The position numbers were made by a program, and so were the translations under genes. A stretch of DNA of 64,000 nt from DASTFY01 sp963829955 (GTDB lineage: Bacteria > Actinomycetota > Acidimicrobiia > Acidimicrobiales > Ilumatobacteraceae): assembly GCA_963829955.1 (NCBI GenBank), contig CAWHKS010000026.1:18436-82435 (forward strand), given 5' to 3'. The notes beneath the pieces are model-generated. The model was not told the origin of the DNA, made no database searches, and saw only the letters and a list, made by a program, of their open reading frames with translations. This document shows, in pieces, positions 1 through 9,551 of the stretch (positions are counted from its first letter, which is position 1; the number at the start of each line of letters is the position of its first letter).

Positions 1-437
1 TAGACGAGGATCAGCCAGAGGCCGATGAAGATGGCGTAGGCGCTGAACTTGAGCCGATCCGCCGTCGCGCCCGTGATGAGGGCGGGCGTGATGATGGCGA
101 AGGTCATCTGGTAGGCGCAGAACAGCACGAAGGGGATGGTCAGGAAGCCGAGGAAGCTGTCCGGCCCGCCGGGCGCCGCCCCCGGGGTGACGTCCTTCAG
201 GAAGGCGTAATCGAGGTTGCCGATGAAGCCGCCGTTGCCGGCGTCACCGAAGGCCAGGCTGAAGACGATCGCCACCCAGAGGATGGCCAGCAGACCCATG
301 GCGAAGAAGTTCTGCATCAGCATCCCGAGCACGTTCTTCGAGCGCACCATGCCGCCGTAGAAGAGCGCCAACCCCGGCGTCATGAACAGGACCAGGGCCG
401 TCGAGATCAGTACCCAGGCGGTGTTGCCGGTATCCAC
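1..437 (-). CDS. amt: Ammonium transporter, N-terminal part (cut by window edge)
   Basis: This is the N-terminal ~145 residues of an Amt/MEP/Rh channel, an integral membrane protein that conducts ammonium. The sequence shows a typical first helix ending in PGLALFYGGMVRSKNVL, then MQNFFAMGLLAILWV and a helix with CAYQMTFAIITPALI. I chose the GTG at 437 because AAGGAG lies 5 nt upstream and the Amt frame begins there; an ATG at 459 is in another frame. The C-terminal two thirds are outside the window. A second, full-length Amt lies 2.2 kb upstream on the same strand, with nhaA and a winged-helix gene between. A GlnR-like motif sits about 45 nt upstream of the start. Family assignment is secure; which paralogue it is cannot be told. 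Confidence 0.93.
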   Translation of the reverse strand, partial: MDTGNTAWVLISTALVLFMTPGLALFYGGMVRSKNVLGMLMQNFFAMGLLAILWVAIVFSLAFGDAGNGGFIGNLDYAFLKDVTPGAAPGGPDSFLGFLTIPFVLFCAYQMTFAIITPALITGATADRLKFSAYAIFIGLWLILV

Positions 438-479
438 ACCCACTCCTTCGCTCGGTCATGTGAGATAGGCGAAAGATTC

Positions 480-505
480 GTCACCGTTCGTTACGCGGTT
501 GTTTC
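480..505 (-). promoter_or_regulatory. Possible GlnR-type nitrogen operator upstream of amt
   Basis: Read on the minus strand the site is GAAAC, 6 nt, GTAAC, 5 nt, GTGAC, about 43 nt upstream of the amt start. Actinobacterial GlnR binds alternating GTnAC and GAAAC half sites spaced by 6 nt and commonly controls amt promoters. Two half sites with exact spacing are present; the third is one base off. The role is inferred from this match and the gene served. Confidence 0.4.
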
Positions 506-606
506 GCCGCTGGGACGGCGCGGGCACGGACACCTTCGACCGGGGCGGCATGAGATCGACACGAGGGCGGCAGTCATCTGACGCCACTCTGAACGAGCGC
601 CGAGCT

Positions 607-1128
607 TCAGCGCTCGGCGGCCTCCCGGGGGACCTCCAGCAGGTAGCCGCGTCCGCGGACGTTGTGGAGCTGGAGACCGACCTCCCGCACCCGCCGGCCG
701 ACACGCCCCATCACGGCCTTCATCGCCACCGCGTCCGAGCTGCCGCCGGTCTTGGCGTAGACCTCCCGCAGCGCATCAGCCCCGACGAGCCGGCCCGCAT
801 GGTCGACGAGCTCTTCCACGACCGCCACCTGGGACGGAGGGATGGGCACCCATCGCCCCCGGAGCCAGAGCAGACCGTGCTCGTCAAGTCGCGGTGCGGC
901 ATCGAGCGGGACCCGCGACCGCAGCGTCGCCTGACGGGCCATGACCTCGCTCACGTCGACCGGTGCCCGCACCCAGTCCTCGAGCACGTCCCAGCTCTCG
1001 GGCGGCGGATGCCCCTCCGCGACCACGAGCAGCCGGGGCCGCCCGGCCCGGGCCAGCTCCCGCCGCCGCGCCTCCTGCGCCGGCCAGTCGAGCAACGGCA
1101 CGTCGGGCACGTGCGGATCTGCGCCCAC
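607..1128 (-). CDS. Winged-helix DNA-binding regulator (OmpR-type domain)
   Basis: This 173-residue protein is probably a transcription factor. The last ~90 residues fit an OmpR/PhoB winged helix: a strand-rich start (LWLRGRWVPIPPSQVAVVEEL), recognition-helix region (AMKAVMGRVGRRVREVGL) and the terminal hairpin NVRGRGYLLEV. The N-terminal ~80 residues (PRLLVVAEG, then DWVRAPVDVSEVMARQATL) resemble the end of a receiver domain but lack an obvious phosphoacceptor Asp pocket, so it looks like an orphan or degenerate response regulator. A TGA lies nine codons upstream in this frame, so GTG 1128 is the only sensible start. It follows nhaA closely and could be co-transcribed with it. Targets are unknown. 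Confidence 0.75.
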   Translation of the reverse strand: MGADPHVPDVPLLDWPAQEARRRELARAGRPRLLVVAEGHPPPESWDVLEDWVRAPVDVSEVMARQATLRSRVPLDAAPRLDEHGLLWLRGRWVPIPPSQVAVVEELVDHAGRLVGADALREVYAKTGGSSDAVAMKAVMGRVGRRVREVGLQLHNVRGRGYLLEVPREAAER

Positions 1129-1155
1129 GGCGCGGACGGTACCGGTCCTGGACCA

Positions 1156-2552
1156 TCAGCGCGACGCGCCGGCGCGGGTGGCTGCCGACCACCGGCACGG
1201 CGACCGGCGCCCCCTCCTCGTGGCGCGGCGCGGGCACCGTGCGCAGGAGGAGGAATCCGAGCGCTCCCGCGGCGGCGCTGGCGACGAGGATGCCGATCTT
1301 GGCCGACGACACGAGCGCGGCATCGTCGAACGAGAGGCCGGTGACGTAGAGGGCCACCGTGAAGCCGATGCCCGCAGTGACGGCGAGGCCGACCATGTGG
1401 CGCCACGTGACGGACGCGGGCAGCCGGCCGACGCCGAGCCGGACGGCGAGCCAGGCCCCGCCGAACACGCCGATCGTCTTGCCCAGCACCAGCCCGGCGA
1501 CGACCCCGAGCGTCACCCGCGCGTCGAGCCCCGCGACATCGAGCCGGACGCCGGCGTTGACGAGTGCGAACAGCGGCACGATGCCGAACGCCACCCACAG
1601 GTTGAGCCGCCCCTCGATGCGCTCCAGCGGGGACGCCGTCTCCCTGGCGTAGCGGGCGAGGTCCTCGGCCGCCACCTCGTCGCTGGTCTCGATGCGGTCG
1701 ACCAGACCGTGGGCCACGTCGCCGAACTCGGACGGATCGTGGAACGGGCGGGTCGGGGTGAGCAGACCGAACACCACGCCGGCGATGGCGGCCTCCACCC
1801 CGCAGCGGTACATCGAGTACCAGCACACCGCGCCCAGCGCGACGTAGGGGAGCATCGACCTCACCTCGAGGCGGTGCAGCGCCAGCGTCACGAGGACGCT
1901 GAGCACGGCCAGGGCGAGCCACGCCAGCCGCACGTCGTCGGCGTAGAAGATGGCGATCACGACGATGCCGCCGACGTCGTCCACCACGGCCAGGGTGAGG
2001 ATGAAGATGCGCGCGCCGAGTGGCACGCGGGATCCGGCCAGCGTGACCACGCCGACCGCGAAGGCGATGTCCGTGGCCACCGGGATGCCCCAGCCGCTCG
2101 CGCCCGGGTGGCCGGCGTTGAGCAGGGTGTAGATGAGGGCGGGCACGAGCATGCCGCCGAGCGCGGCGATGGCCGGGAGGGCGGCGGCCCGGCGGTCGCG
2201 CAGCTCGCCGGTCACGAGCTGGCGCTTGATCTCGAGGCCGGCCAGGAGGAAGAAGAGCGTCATGAGCCCGTCGTTGACGACGGCGTGGAGGTCGAGCTCG
2301 AGCTGCACGAGCGAACCGAAGCTCAGATCGAACGGTGTGCTCAGGAAGCGCTCGTACGACTCGTGCCAGGGCGAGTTGGCCCACACCAGCGCGGCCGAGC
2401 GCGGCGACGAGCATGACGATCCCGCCCGCCGCCTCCACCTGGGTGAAGCGGAGCGCGGGACGCACGAAGGCCCGGGGTACGAACCGGTCGGAGTCCTTCC
2501 ACGTCGGTCGGACGGCGGGAACGGTGCCGTTGGCCGGCCGCGGTTCGCTCAC
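1156..2552 (-). CDS. nhaA: Na+/H+ antiporter NhaA (frameshifted)
   Basis: NhaA exchanges Na+ for H+ across the inner membrane and supports pH and sodium homeostasis. The N-terminus (VRPALRFTQVEAAGGIVMLV) is read from GTG 2552; near 2395 one base is in excess in a GGCCGCG run and the reading continues as WANSPWHESYERF in another frame. Most of the antiporter follows, including LAGLEIKRQL, the ion-binding Asp pair in AVVDDVGGIVVIAIFY, and the final helix KIGILVASAAAGALGFLLL. The large frame has no stop until 884, but the frame used by the next gene has a TGA at 1156-1158 just before that gene begins, so the true end is probably there after one more indel. Length then matches the family (~460 aa). 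The gene begins next to the 3' end of amt2. Confidence 0.85.
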
Positions 2553-2572
2553 GGCCGGCCCGACGCGCCGGT

Positions 2573-2607
2573 GCTCGGGGTCCGGAGGGTGGTTCCGGAC
2601 CCCGAGC
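2573..2607 (-). terminator. Perfect 14-bp stem-loop behind amt2
   Basis: The arms GCTCGGGGTCCGGA and TCCGGACCCCGAGC are perfectly complementary around a 7-nt loop (GGGTGGT). It lies between the likely true stop of the upstream ammonium transporter (2620) and the nhaA start (2552). There is no clear T tract, as is common for high-GC terminators. Its position inside the longest open Amt frame is one reason to think the Amt C-terminus is misread. Confidence 0.7.
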
Positions 2608-2619
2608 CCGACATGACGC

Positions 2620-4138
2620 TCACGCGTCGACAGGGACCTTCCTGGCGGCCGGTGCCCCTGGTCGGGGCGTTGGTGCCGACGCCGCTGAACGAGCCCTGGA
2701 ACTCCGGGTAGGCCAGGACGCCCATCTCCGGCAGGTCGAGGCCGGCCATCTCGTCCTCCGGCGTCGGGCGGATCCCGCCCTTCGTGAGGGCGTTCTGGAT
2801 CTTGAAGAAGGCGAAGGCGATCCCGAAGATCACGGTGGCGATGACCGCCGCCCCGAGCAGCTGGGCGCCGAACTGGCTCCAGTCGCCCTTGATGATGCCC
2901 TCGACGCCGGTGGAGTCGGAGCCGTTCCAGCCGGCGCCGTAGCTGCCGTTGGCGAAGATGCCGACGGCCAGGACGCCGAAGCAGCCGCACACGCCGTGGA
3001 CGCTGACCGCACCCACGGGGTCGTCGACCTTGAGCTTGCGCTCGACGAAGAACACCGACTCGATGACGAGCACGCCGGCCACGCAGCCGATGACCGCGGC
3101 CGCCCACGGCGCGACGAAGGCGCACGGGGCGGTGATGGCCACCAGCCCGGCGAGCATGCCGTTGGCCATCATGCCGGGGTCTGGCTTGCCGGTGCGGAAC
3201 ATGATCCAGAACATGGCGACGATCGATCCGAAGGCGCCGGCGATGGCGGTGTTCGTCGCCACGACGGCGAACTGGACGTCGGTCGACGCCAGCGTCGATG
3301 CGGCGTTGAAGCCGAACCAGCCGAACAGCAGGATGAACGTGCCGAGCATCGCCATCGGGATGTGGTGGCCGGGCAGCGCCCGCGGCGTGCCGTCCTTGGC
3401 GTACTTGCCGATGCGGGGACCGAGCACGATGGCTCCGGCCAGCGCGGCCGCGCCACCGACCATGTGGACGACGCCGGAGCCGGCGAAGTCGACGTACCCG
3501 GCGCCGAGGCTCATGGTGTCCCACGTCTTGGCCAGCCAGCCGCCGCCCCACGTCCAGGCCGCGAAGAGCGGGTAGTAGATGGCGCCGCAGAACAGGCCCC
3601 AGACGACGAAGCTGTTCCACTTCCAGCGCTCGGCCATGGCGCCGGTCGGGATCGTGGCCACCGTGTCCATGAAGGCGACCATGTAGAGGAAGAAGCCGAC
3701 GAGCGCCGGCGTGATGCCTCCGCCCGACAGCGCCCAACCGCCCTTCCACAGGAACACCCAGTTGCCCGACCCGACGAGCGAGCCACCGATCGGGGTGTCG
3801 AGCCCGAACAGGGAGTAGGAGAAGCCGCCGAAGGCGAGGGGGAAGCCGACGAAGAAGAAGCCGATGAACCCGAGGCCGAAGATGGCGAAGTTGGTGCTGA
3901 CGACATGGGCAGCGTGCTTGGCCCGGCAGAAGCCGGTCTCGACCAGCGCGAACCCGGCCTGCATGAAGATCACGAGGACGGCGCCGATCACGACCCACAG
4001 CAGGTTCGTCGACACCGCCAGCGAGTAGACGTCGGAGGTCGTCGCCGCGGGGTCGAACTCCTGCCCGAAGGCCGGGCCGGCGCACAACAGCGACAAGGCC
4101 GCGCCGCCAACGACGGCGAGCAGTGCTTTCTTCTTCAC
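2620..4138 (-). CDS. amt: Ammonium transporter with signal peptide
   Basis: Full-length Amt/MEP/Rh ammonium channel. GTG 4138 opens a hydrophobic signal (KKKALLAVVGGAALSLLCAG, cleavage near AFGQ), as in longer Amt proteins, then ALVETGFCRAKHAAHV, FMDTVATIPTGAMAERW, the central GSGVVHMVGGAAALAGA with a pore His, and GAVSVHGVCGCFGVLAVG with the second conserved His region. A purine-rich GAGAGGAAG lies ~9 nt before the start. The frame stays open to 2549, but the tail after APTRG looks random. A one-base shift near 2655 gives PAARKVPVDA and a stop at 2620, just ahead of a perfect terminator hairpin, so I end the gene there. About 505 aa. The 155 nt upstream hold no clear operator. Confidence 0.92.
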
Positions 4139-4293
4139 CTGATGGTCTTCCTCTCGCTCGGACCCCGCCGCACGCAGCGGACCCACGGGGCTACCTGTCA
4201 GGTTCCTGTTTAGGAGACGTCCATTTCGTGAGCGTTCGCCGCTGGTGTTCGTCGTCGTATCGCTCGTCTGGCGTGTTTCTGACGCGAACCCCG

Positions 4294-4878
4294 TCAACGG
4301 GCGCCGTCGCGGTCCAGCCACTTGTGCGGCGTCTCGGGCACCGGGCCGGTGGCGAGCGCGATCGCCTCGTCCACGGTCACCGTGCGCTGGAGGAGCATGC
4401 GGTGCGCGGGACGGACGAAGCCATGCCGCACGGCAGCGTCGACGAACTGCACCAGCGGCTCCCAGAACCCGTCGACGTCGAGCAGGACGACCGGCTTGGC
4501 CTGCAGCCCGAGCTGCGTCCAGGTCAGGGCCTCGGCCAGCTCGTCGAGCGTGCCGAAGCCACCGGGCAACGCGATGAAGCCCGCCGACAGCGAGGCCATG
4601 AGCGCCTTGCGCTCGTGCATCGAGCCGACGACGTGGAGCGTCGTCAGGCCCCGGTGGGCGACCTCGGCCTGCTCGAGGAACTCCGGGATGACACCGGTGA
4701 CCTCGCCGCCGGCGTCGAGCACCGCGTCGGCCACCACGCCCATCAGCCCGACGTCGCCGCCGCCGTACACCAAGCCGATGCGCCTGCCGGCCAGCGCCCT
4801 CCCGAGCCGATCGGCCGTGTCCGCGAAGCCGGGCGCCGTCCCCGCGTTGGACCCGCAGAACACGCACAGCCGCAACAC
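4294..4878 (-). CDS. LOG-family / TIGR00730 Rossmann-fold hydrolase
   Basis: Proteins of this family (lysine decarboxylase-like fold) release free base from nucleoside 5'-monophosphates; plant LOG enzymes activate cytokinins this way. Diagnostic motifs are the opening CVFCGSNAG, the nucleotide-binding GLVYGGGDVGLMGVVADA, and PGGFGTLDELAEALTW, which carries the family's PGGxGTxxE pattern. SMHERKALM precedes it, as is typical. I prefer GTG 4878, directly before the conserved first strand; an in-frame ATG-like start at 4929 would add 17 poorly conserved residues. About 194 aa. It is convergent with nothing and divergent from the acyl-CoA dehydrogenase at 4959. Substrate in this organism is unknown. 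Confidence 0.85.
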   Translation of the reverse strand: MLRLCVFCGSNAGTAPGFADTADRLGRALAGRRIGLVYGGGDVGLMGVVADAVLDAGGEVTGVIPEFLEQAEVAHRGLTTLHVVGSMHERKALMASLSAGFIALPGGFGTLDELAEALTWTQLGLQAKPVVLLDVDGFWEPLVQFVDAAVRHGFVRPAHRMLLQRTVTVDEAIALATGPVPETPHKWLDRDGAR

Positions 4879-4958
4879 GGCGCCGAGTCTCGCGGAGCGC
4901 AGTTGCGCGGTGGGACCGCTGGGCACCACCCGGCTACCGCTCGGTAACGTCAGCGGCC

Positions 4959-6564
4959 ATGACTTCCCCGGACCTGGAGGCGGCGGCGGCCGCCATCGAT
5001 CTCGCGCACCACGTCGTCGGGCGGGGGGTGCAGCAGCTGGCCGAGAGCGGAGGGCCGGAGGTCCATCAGACGCTCGCTTACGACCTGGCCCACACCGCGG
5101 CGGGGGTGGAGATGGCGCGCTCGATGCTCGACTACGGCGCGACGGGGGAGCTCGAAGCCCGCCTGACCTGCGCGTTCGTGGCCGAGGCGCTGCACGACCT
5201 CGAGAGCCGCCTCATCGGACGTCAGGCTGCGTGGGGCCTGGATGACGATGCTCCGCTGACCGGCGCCCGCGACTTCCTCGCCACCTACCGGCATCCGGAC
5301 TTCCTGGCGGACCTGGCCACGACGCCCGGCCTCCGCCACCTCGATCCGGACTTCGAGCTCGTGCAGGACAGCTTCCGGGCCTTCGCCGACAAGGAGATCG
5401 CACCCGTTGCCGAGCACGTGCACCGGACCAACGGCGACGTTCCCGAGAGCATCGTCGCCGGCCTGGCCGAGATGGGCGCCTTCGGGCTGTCGGTCGCCCG
5501 CCGAGTACGGCGGCTGGTCCGAGGGCGGTGACAGCGAGTACCTGGGCATGGTCGTCGCCACCGAGGAGCTCTCCCGGGTTTCGCTCGGCATCGGCGGCTC
5601 GCTCATCACCCGACCGGAGATCCTCACCCGGGCCCTCGTGAGGGGCGGGACCGAGGAGCAGAAGCAGGAGTGGCTGCCGAAGCTGGCGCTCGGGCGAGGT
5701 CATGGCCGCGGTGGCCGTCACCGAGCCCGACTACGGCTCGAACGTGGGCGGGATCAAGGCCACGGCCACACCGGCGGAGGGTCCGGACGGAGAGCCGGGC
5801 TACGCCATCAACGGGGTCAAGACCTGGTGCACGTTCGGCGCTCGGGCCGACGTGCTGATGCTCCTCGCCCGGACCGATGCCGACCGCAGCCTGACGCATC
5901 GCGGCCTCTCGCTCTTCGTCGTTCCCAAGCCGCGGGGCGAGGGGCACGGCTTCGAGTTCACGCAGGACGGCGGCGGCCGGATGGAGGGGCGGCCGATCGA
6001 CACCATCGGCTATCGGGGCATGCACTCCTACGAGATCGCCTTCGACTCGTGGTGGGTGCCGGCCGCCAACCTGGTCGGCGGCGAGAGCGGCCTCGGCCGC
6101 GGCTTCTACTTCCAGATGGAGGGCTTCGAGAACGGCCGCCTGCAGACGGCGGCCCGGGCGGTCGGCGTGATGCAGGCGGCGTACGAGACCGCGCTCGACT
6201 ACGCGGCCAACCGGACCGTCTTCGACCGGCCGATCGGCGACTACGAGCTGACCAGGGTGAAGCTCGGGCGCATGGCCGCCGTCATCCAGGCGTCCCGCCA
6301 GTTCTCCTACGTGGTGGCGCGGCTGATGGCCAGAGGCCAGGGGACCATGGAGGCGGCGATGGTGAAGGCGTACGCCTGCAAGGCCGCCGAGTGGGTGACC
6401 GCGAGGCCATGCAGATCCACGGCGGCTACGGGTACGCGGAGGAGTACGCCATCAGCCGCTTGTTCGTGGACGCCAGGGTCCTCTCGATCTTCGAGGGGAC
6501 CGACGAGATCCTCTGCCTGCGGGTGATCGCCCGCCGCCTCCTTGACCAGGCCGGTCGGGGTTAG
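4959..6564 (+). CDS. Acyl-CoA dehydrogenase with long N-terminal helical region (frameshifted)
   Basis: FAD-dependent oxidation of an acyl-CoA thioester, electrons passing to ETF. The first ~125 residues are an Ala-rich helical segment not found in minimal family members (AYDLAHTAAGVEMARSMLDY). The dehydrogenase core then begins (LVQDSFRAFADKEIAPVAEH). Three breaks are needed: near 5500 (extra C in GCCCGCC, after which PAEYGG-like sequence resumes), near 5695, and near 6405. Seen afterwards are AVTEPDYGSNVGG (flavin and substrate binding), TVFDRPIGDYELTRVKLGRM, AMQIHGGYGYAEEYAISRLF and IFEGTDEIL with the usual catalytic Glu. About 535 aa in total. The stop overlaps by 4 bp the stop of a convergent CoA-ester aldolase. 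Substrate unknown; possibly a branched or modified acyl-CoA. Confidence 0.85.
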
Positions 6565-7508
6565 CCGCTGTCGGCGCTGGAGCGCTTGAGGCCGGCCCGC
6601 TCCCCGCGGGAGACGAACTTGATGGCCATCTTGCGGCTGGCCTCGTCGATCATCTCGTCGCCGAACATGACCGCACCCTTGCCCTCGTCCTCGGTCGCAT
6701 CCCGGTACGCCTCGAGGATGTCCCAGGCCCGGTCGAACTGCTCCTGCGTGGGCGAGAACACCTCGTTGAGGATCGTCACCTGGTCCGGGTGGAGCGCCCA
6801 CTTGCCGTCGTACCCGAGCGTCCGCGTGCGCTTGCAGTAGTCCCGGAAGCCGTCGCTGTCCCGGATGTAGAGGTACGGACCGTCGATGACCTGCAGCCCG
6901 TTGGCCCGCCCGGCCATGAGGATCTTCGAGAAGACGTAGTGGAAGTGGTCACCCGGGTAGTCGGCGATCTGGACCCCGCCGGTCAGCACCGGCATCTCCA
7001 TCGAGGCCGCGAAGTCGGCCGGGCCGAAGATGATGGTCTCCAGCCGTGGCGACGCGGCGCAGATCTCCTCCACGTTGATGAGACCGCGGGTCGTCTCGAT
7101 CTGGGCCTCGATCCCGATGTGGCCGACGGGCAGGCCGGCCGCCTGCTCCACCTGCGCCAGCAGGAGGTCGGTGGCCACCACCTGGGCCGCGCTCTCCACC
7201 TTCGGCACCATGATCTCGTCCAGCCGGGGGCCGGCCCCGCCGACCACGGCCATGATGTCGTAGGCCGTCCACTTGGTCGACCAGTCGTTCACACGGACGC
7301 ACAAGACCTTGTCGCCCCACTCCTGGTCGCGGATGGCGGCGACCACCTTGTCCCGCGCCGCCTCCTTCTCCTTCGGCGCCACCGCGTCCTCGAGGTCGAG
7401 GAACACCATGTCGGCCGGGATGCCGGGGCCCTTGCCGAGCATCTTCTCGGAGGAGCCGGGGATGGACAGGCAGGAGCGCCGGGGCAGGTCCCGTGAACGT
7501 TCGGACAT
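6561..7508 (-). CDS. HpcH/HpaI-CitE family aldolase (malyl-CoA lyase-like)
   Basis: This 315-residue TIM-barrel enzyme should cleave or form a beta-hydroxyacyl-CoA such as malyl-CoA or beta-methylmalyl-CoA, or act on citramalyl-CoA; a Mg2+-enolate chemistry is known for the family. Visible signatures are the opening RSCLSIPGSSEKMLGKG, the Mg/acid motif FLDLEDAVAPKEKEAARDKV, VRVNDWSTKW, IGIEAQIETTRGLINVEE and FGPADFAASM, and KWALHPDQVTILNEVF near the end. The long form with GYDGKWALHP favours the malyl-CoA lyase branch over citrate lyase beta. It is intact and convergent with the acyl-CoA dehydrogenase. DUF427 and split-barrel genes lie upstream on the same strand, but a shared pathway is not evident. 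Confidence 0.85.
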   Translation of the reverse strand: MSERSRDLPRRSCLSIPGSSEKMLGKGPGIPADMVFLDLEDAVAPKEKEAARDKVVAAIRDQEWGDKVLCVRVNDWSTKWTAYDIMAVVGGAGPRLDEIMVPKVESAAQVVATDLLLAQVEQAAGLPVGHIGIEAQIETTRGLINVEEICAASPRLETIIFGPADFAASMEMPVLTGGVQIADYPGDHFHYVFSKILMAGRANGLQVIDGPYLYIRDSDGFRDYCKRTRTLGYDGKWALHPDQVTILNEVFSPTQEQFDRAWDILEAYRDATEDEGKGAVMFGDEMIDEASRKMAIKFVSRGERAGLKRSSADSG

Positions 7509-7518
7509 GTCCCTCAGG

Positions 7519-8299
7519 CTACGAGAAGGGGGTCTTCGGGCGCTCCTGCGGCACGCCGTCGATGATCAGATCGACCTTCTCGTTGTAGAAGCAGACCAGC
7601 CCGGCGACCTTGGCGCTCTCGGCCAGCGGGCTGCGGTACATCCAGACGAAGTCGTCGTACCGGCGGTCGCCGACCTGGACCGACCAGTAGTTCGCCGTGC
7701 CCTTGTACGGGCACTGGGTGACACGTTCGGACGGGGTGAGGAGCTCGGTGCGCACGTCCGAGAGCGGGAGGTAGTAGCGGGGAGGAAGCCCTGTCTCGAA
7801 CAGGACGTGCGGCCGGCTGGAGTCGGCCAGCTCCACCCCGTCCACCATCACCTGCACCCGGCGCGAGCTGGCCAGGATGTCGACGCGGCTGTACGGCGAA
7901 CGCGGGTGCACGTAGACCAGCTCGTCCTCCTCCAGCCACTCGTCGAGGGCCTGCCACTCGAAGCGCACGAGGTCGCGCAGCTCCTCCAAGGGCGAGTCCG
8001 GATACGCCCAGGCTCCGTCGCGGGCGACGGCCTCGCCGGCGTGCACGTCGTAGTAGACGGCGTCTCCGCGGCTGGGTGAGTGCTCGGTGCGCCCGGACGG
8101 CTCCAGGCGGGCCCGCACGTCCTCGCGGGGGAGGTAGTAGGCGGGGTAGTAGGGGATCTCCCAGACGAGCCGCGGGCGGAGGGTGTCGACGACGACCTGG
8201 CCGCCGAGCACGGCCCGCACGCGCTTGGCGCTCGGCTCGACTCGTACGCGGCCCCGGCTGCTGGTGCCGGTGCGTGGTGCTGGTGCTGGTGTCGGTCAT
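7519..8299 (-). CDS. Tandem DUF427 protein (frameshifted near the start)
   Basis: Two DUF427 beta-sandwich modules in a row. The first contains VVDTLRPRLVWEIPYYPAYY with a YLPREDV motif; the second repeats it as LPPRYYLPLSDVRTEL, then CPYKGTANYWSVQVGD and the terminal VCFYNEKVDLIIDG. DUF427 proteins are common in actinobacteria and have no established enzymatic role. The ATG at 8299 starts MTDTSTSTTHRHQQPGPRT; the conserved RVRVEPSAKRVRAVLGG is one frame away, so there is a 1-nt indel near 8245. If it is real, translation could begin at GTG 8220 and lose the first strand. About 260 aa. It ends 10 nt before the aldolase start and may be co-transcribed with it. Confidence 0.8.
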
Positions 8300-8323
8300 G
8301 CCTTCAGGGTACGGCCGGCACCG

Positions 8324-8792
8324 TCAATAGGTTCCGCCAAGCTTCGTGTGGTCCCAGCTCATCACCCGCTCGACGTCGATCACGACGCCGACCCGCTTGG
8401 CCGCCTGGGCCTCGATGAACGGGTCGGGCCTCGGCGGTCAGCGCCGCCGGGCCCGTGTGGCGCCCTGCCACGCTGAGGGCGATGGCGATGATGGCGTCCC
8501 GGTCCTCGATGATCCGCCCCTGGCCGACCAGCTCGACCCCCTTCAGGGTCTCGTAGGTGGTGCCCTCCTCGGCCAGCGCGCTCACCTTGGGATCCCGCCG
8601 GAGGTTGAGGATCTTCTGGCTCTTGCCGAAGGTCCAGAACGCCACCTTCCCGTCGAGGAAGCCGTACCACATCGCCGCCAGGTGAGGATGGCCGGACGGC
8701 CCGATCGTGGCCACGTTGAGCGTGCGGGTCCCGGCCAGGAAGGCGTCGACCTCCTCCGGGGACATGGAGATCTGCTGGCGGCGGCTCGGCAT
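8324..8792 (-). CDS. PPOX-type split-barrel FMN/F420-binding protein
   Basis: Pyridoxamine 5'-phosphate oxidase-like fold of ~155 aa. Members bind FMN or F420 and reduce small molecules; the reaction here is unknown. The start is PSRRQQISMSPEEVDAFLAG, followed by TLNVATIGPSGHPHLAAMWY and the FWTFGKSQKILNLRRDP strand-helix that contacts the cofactor phosphate in relatives. After GPAALTAEARP the reading slips one base near 8430; the other frame supplies FIEAQAAKRVGVVIDVERVM and ends SWDHTKLGGTY with a stop at 8324, a characteristic terminus for this family. It sits between the DUF427 gene and the membrane protein of the kinase cluster, all on the minus strand. Confidence 0.8.
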
Positions 8793-8844
8793 GCGGCCAC
8801 CCTAGGCAGCGGGATCGGCACGGGGCCCGGCCCGCGACGGCTCG

Positions 8845-9551
8845 TCAACCAAGGGGCTGGTGCGCGTCCACGGCCGGCACCGGCGCGTGCTCGCCACCAG
8901 CGGATGATGCCGGCGAGGGCGATGAGCGCGAAGCCGAGAACCATGGCGCCGAGGGGTCCGCTCCAGCTCCGAGTCGTCGCTGAACCAGTCGGCTTCGGCG
9001 AGCCCGCCGATCACACCGACGATCCCGGCCACGACGAGCGCCGGCGCGCCGGTCGTCTTGTCCGCGATAGGCGAACGCGCGCACCAGCAGCAGGGCGAGC
9101 AGCAGGAGGACCATCCACTGGAGACCGCCGTAACCAGTGCGACCGGAGAAGCGGTCGGTGCCAACGAAGGTCATCACTGCGCCGCCGACCAGGATCACGC
9201 CGAGCACGACGCCGATCCGCGGTCCCGGACAGCGCGCCGGACGCCACGACAGCGCCACGACCGCGGCGCCGAGGACGGCGGCCACCACCCGCAGCGCGTG
9301 GAACGTCTCGTTGTACGGACCACCGGCCTCGTCCAGGAACACGAAGTTCAGCCCGAGGTCGAAGAAGGACGAAAGACCCCGCCGGCGCCGATCAGCCATT
9401 CGTGGCCCGACGCCCGGGCGCCATGTACAGGAGCGCGATGCCGACGATGAGCGCCGATCGTCGCGGCCCAGGCGTCGAGGTCCTGGACCAGGACCGCCCT
9501 CGAGCAGCGTAGCCGTAGTCGGCGAAGACCGGCTTGGTGCATGGCGATCAT
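8845..9551 (-). CDS. Multi-pass membrane protein after the kinase gene (frameshifted)
   Basis: I recognise no family. Pieced across at least three frame changes it encodes ~235 residues with about seven hydrophobic segments: IGALIVGIALLYMAPG, a stretch before SSFFDLGLNFVFLDEAGG, RVVAAVLGAAVVALSW, IGVVLGVILVGGAVMTFVG, LQWMVLLLLALLLVRAFAY, APALVVAGIVGVIGGLAEAD and MVLGFALIALAGIIRWW. The ATG at 9551 shares ATGA with the kinase stop, which suggests translational coupling. Because both genes are broken, the alternative that this is the C-terminal membrane part of the kinase itself cannot be excluded. The tail HQPLG ends at 8845, shortly before the PPOX gene. Confidence 0.5.

Noticed and set aside
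951..4085. Very long open frame of over 1,000 codons across nhaA and amt2
   Set aside because: Arg/Pro/Ala-rich shadow translation produced by high GC content; only its stretch near 2400-2552 is the true NhaA N-terminus.
4139..4293. GlnR box upstream of amt2
   Set aside because: A single GAAAC half site exists, but the expected GTnAC partner at 6 nt is missing.
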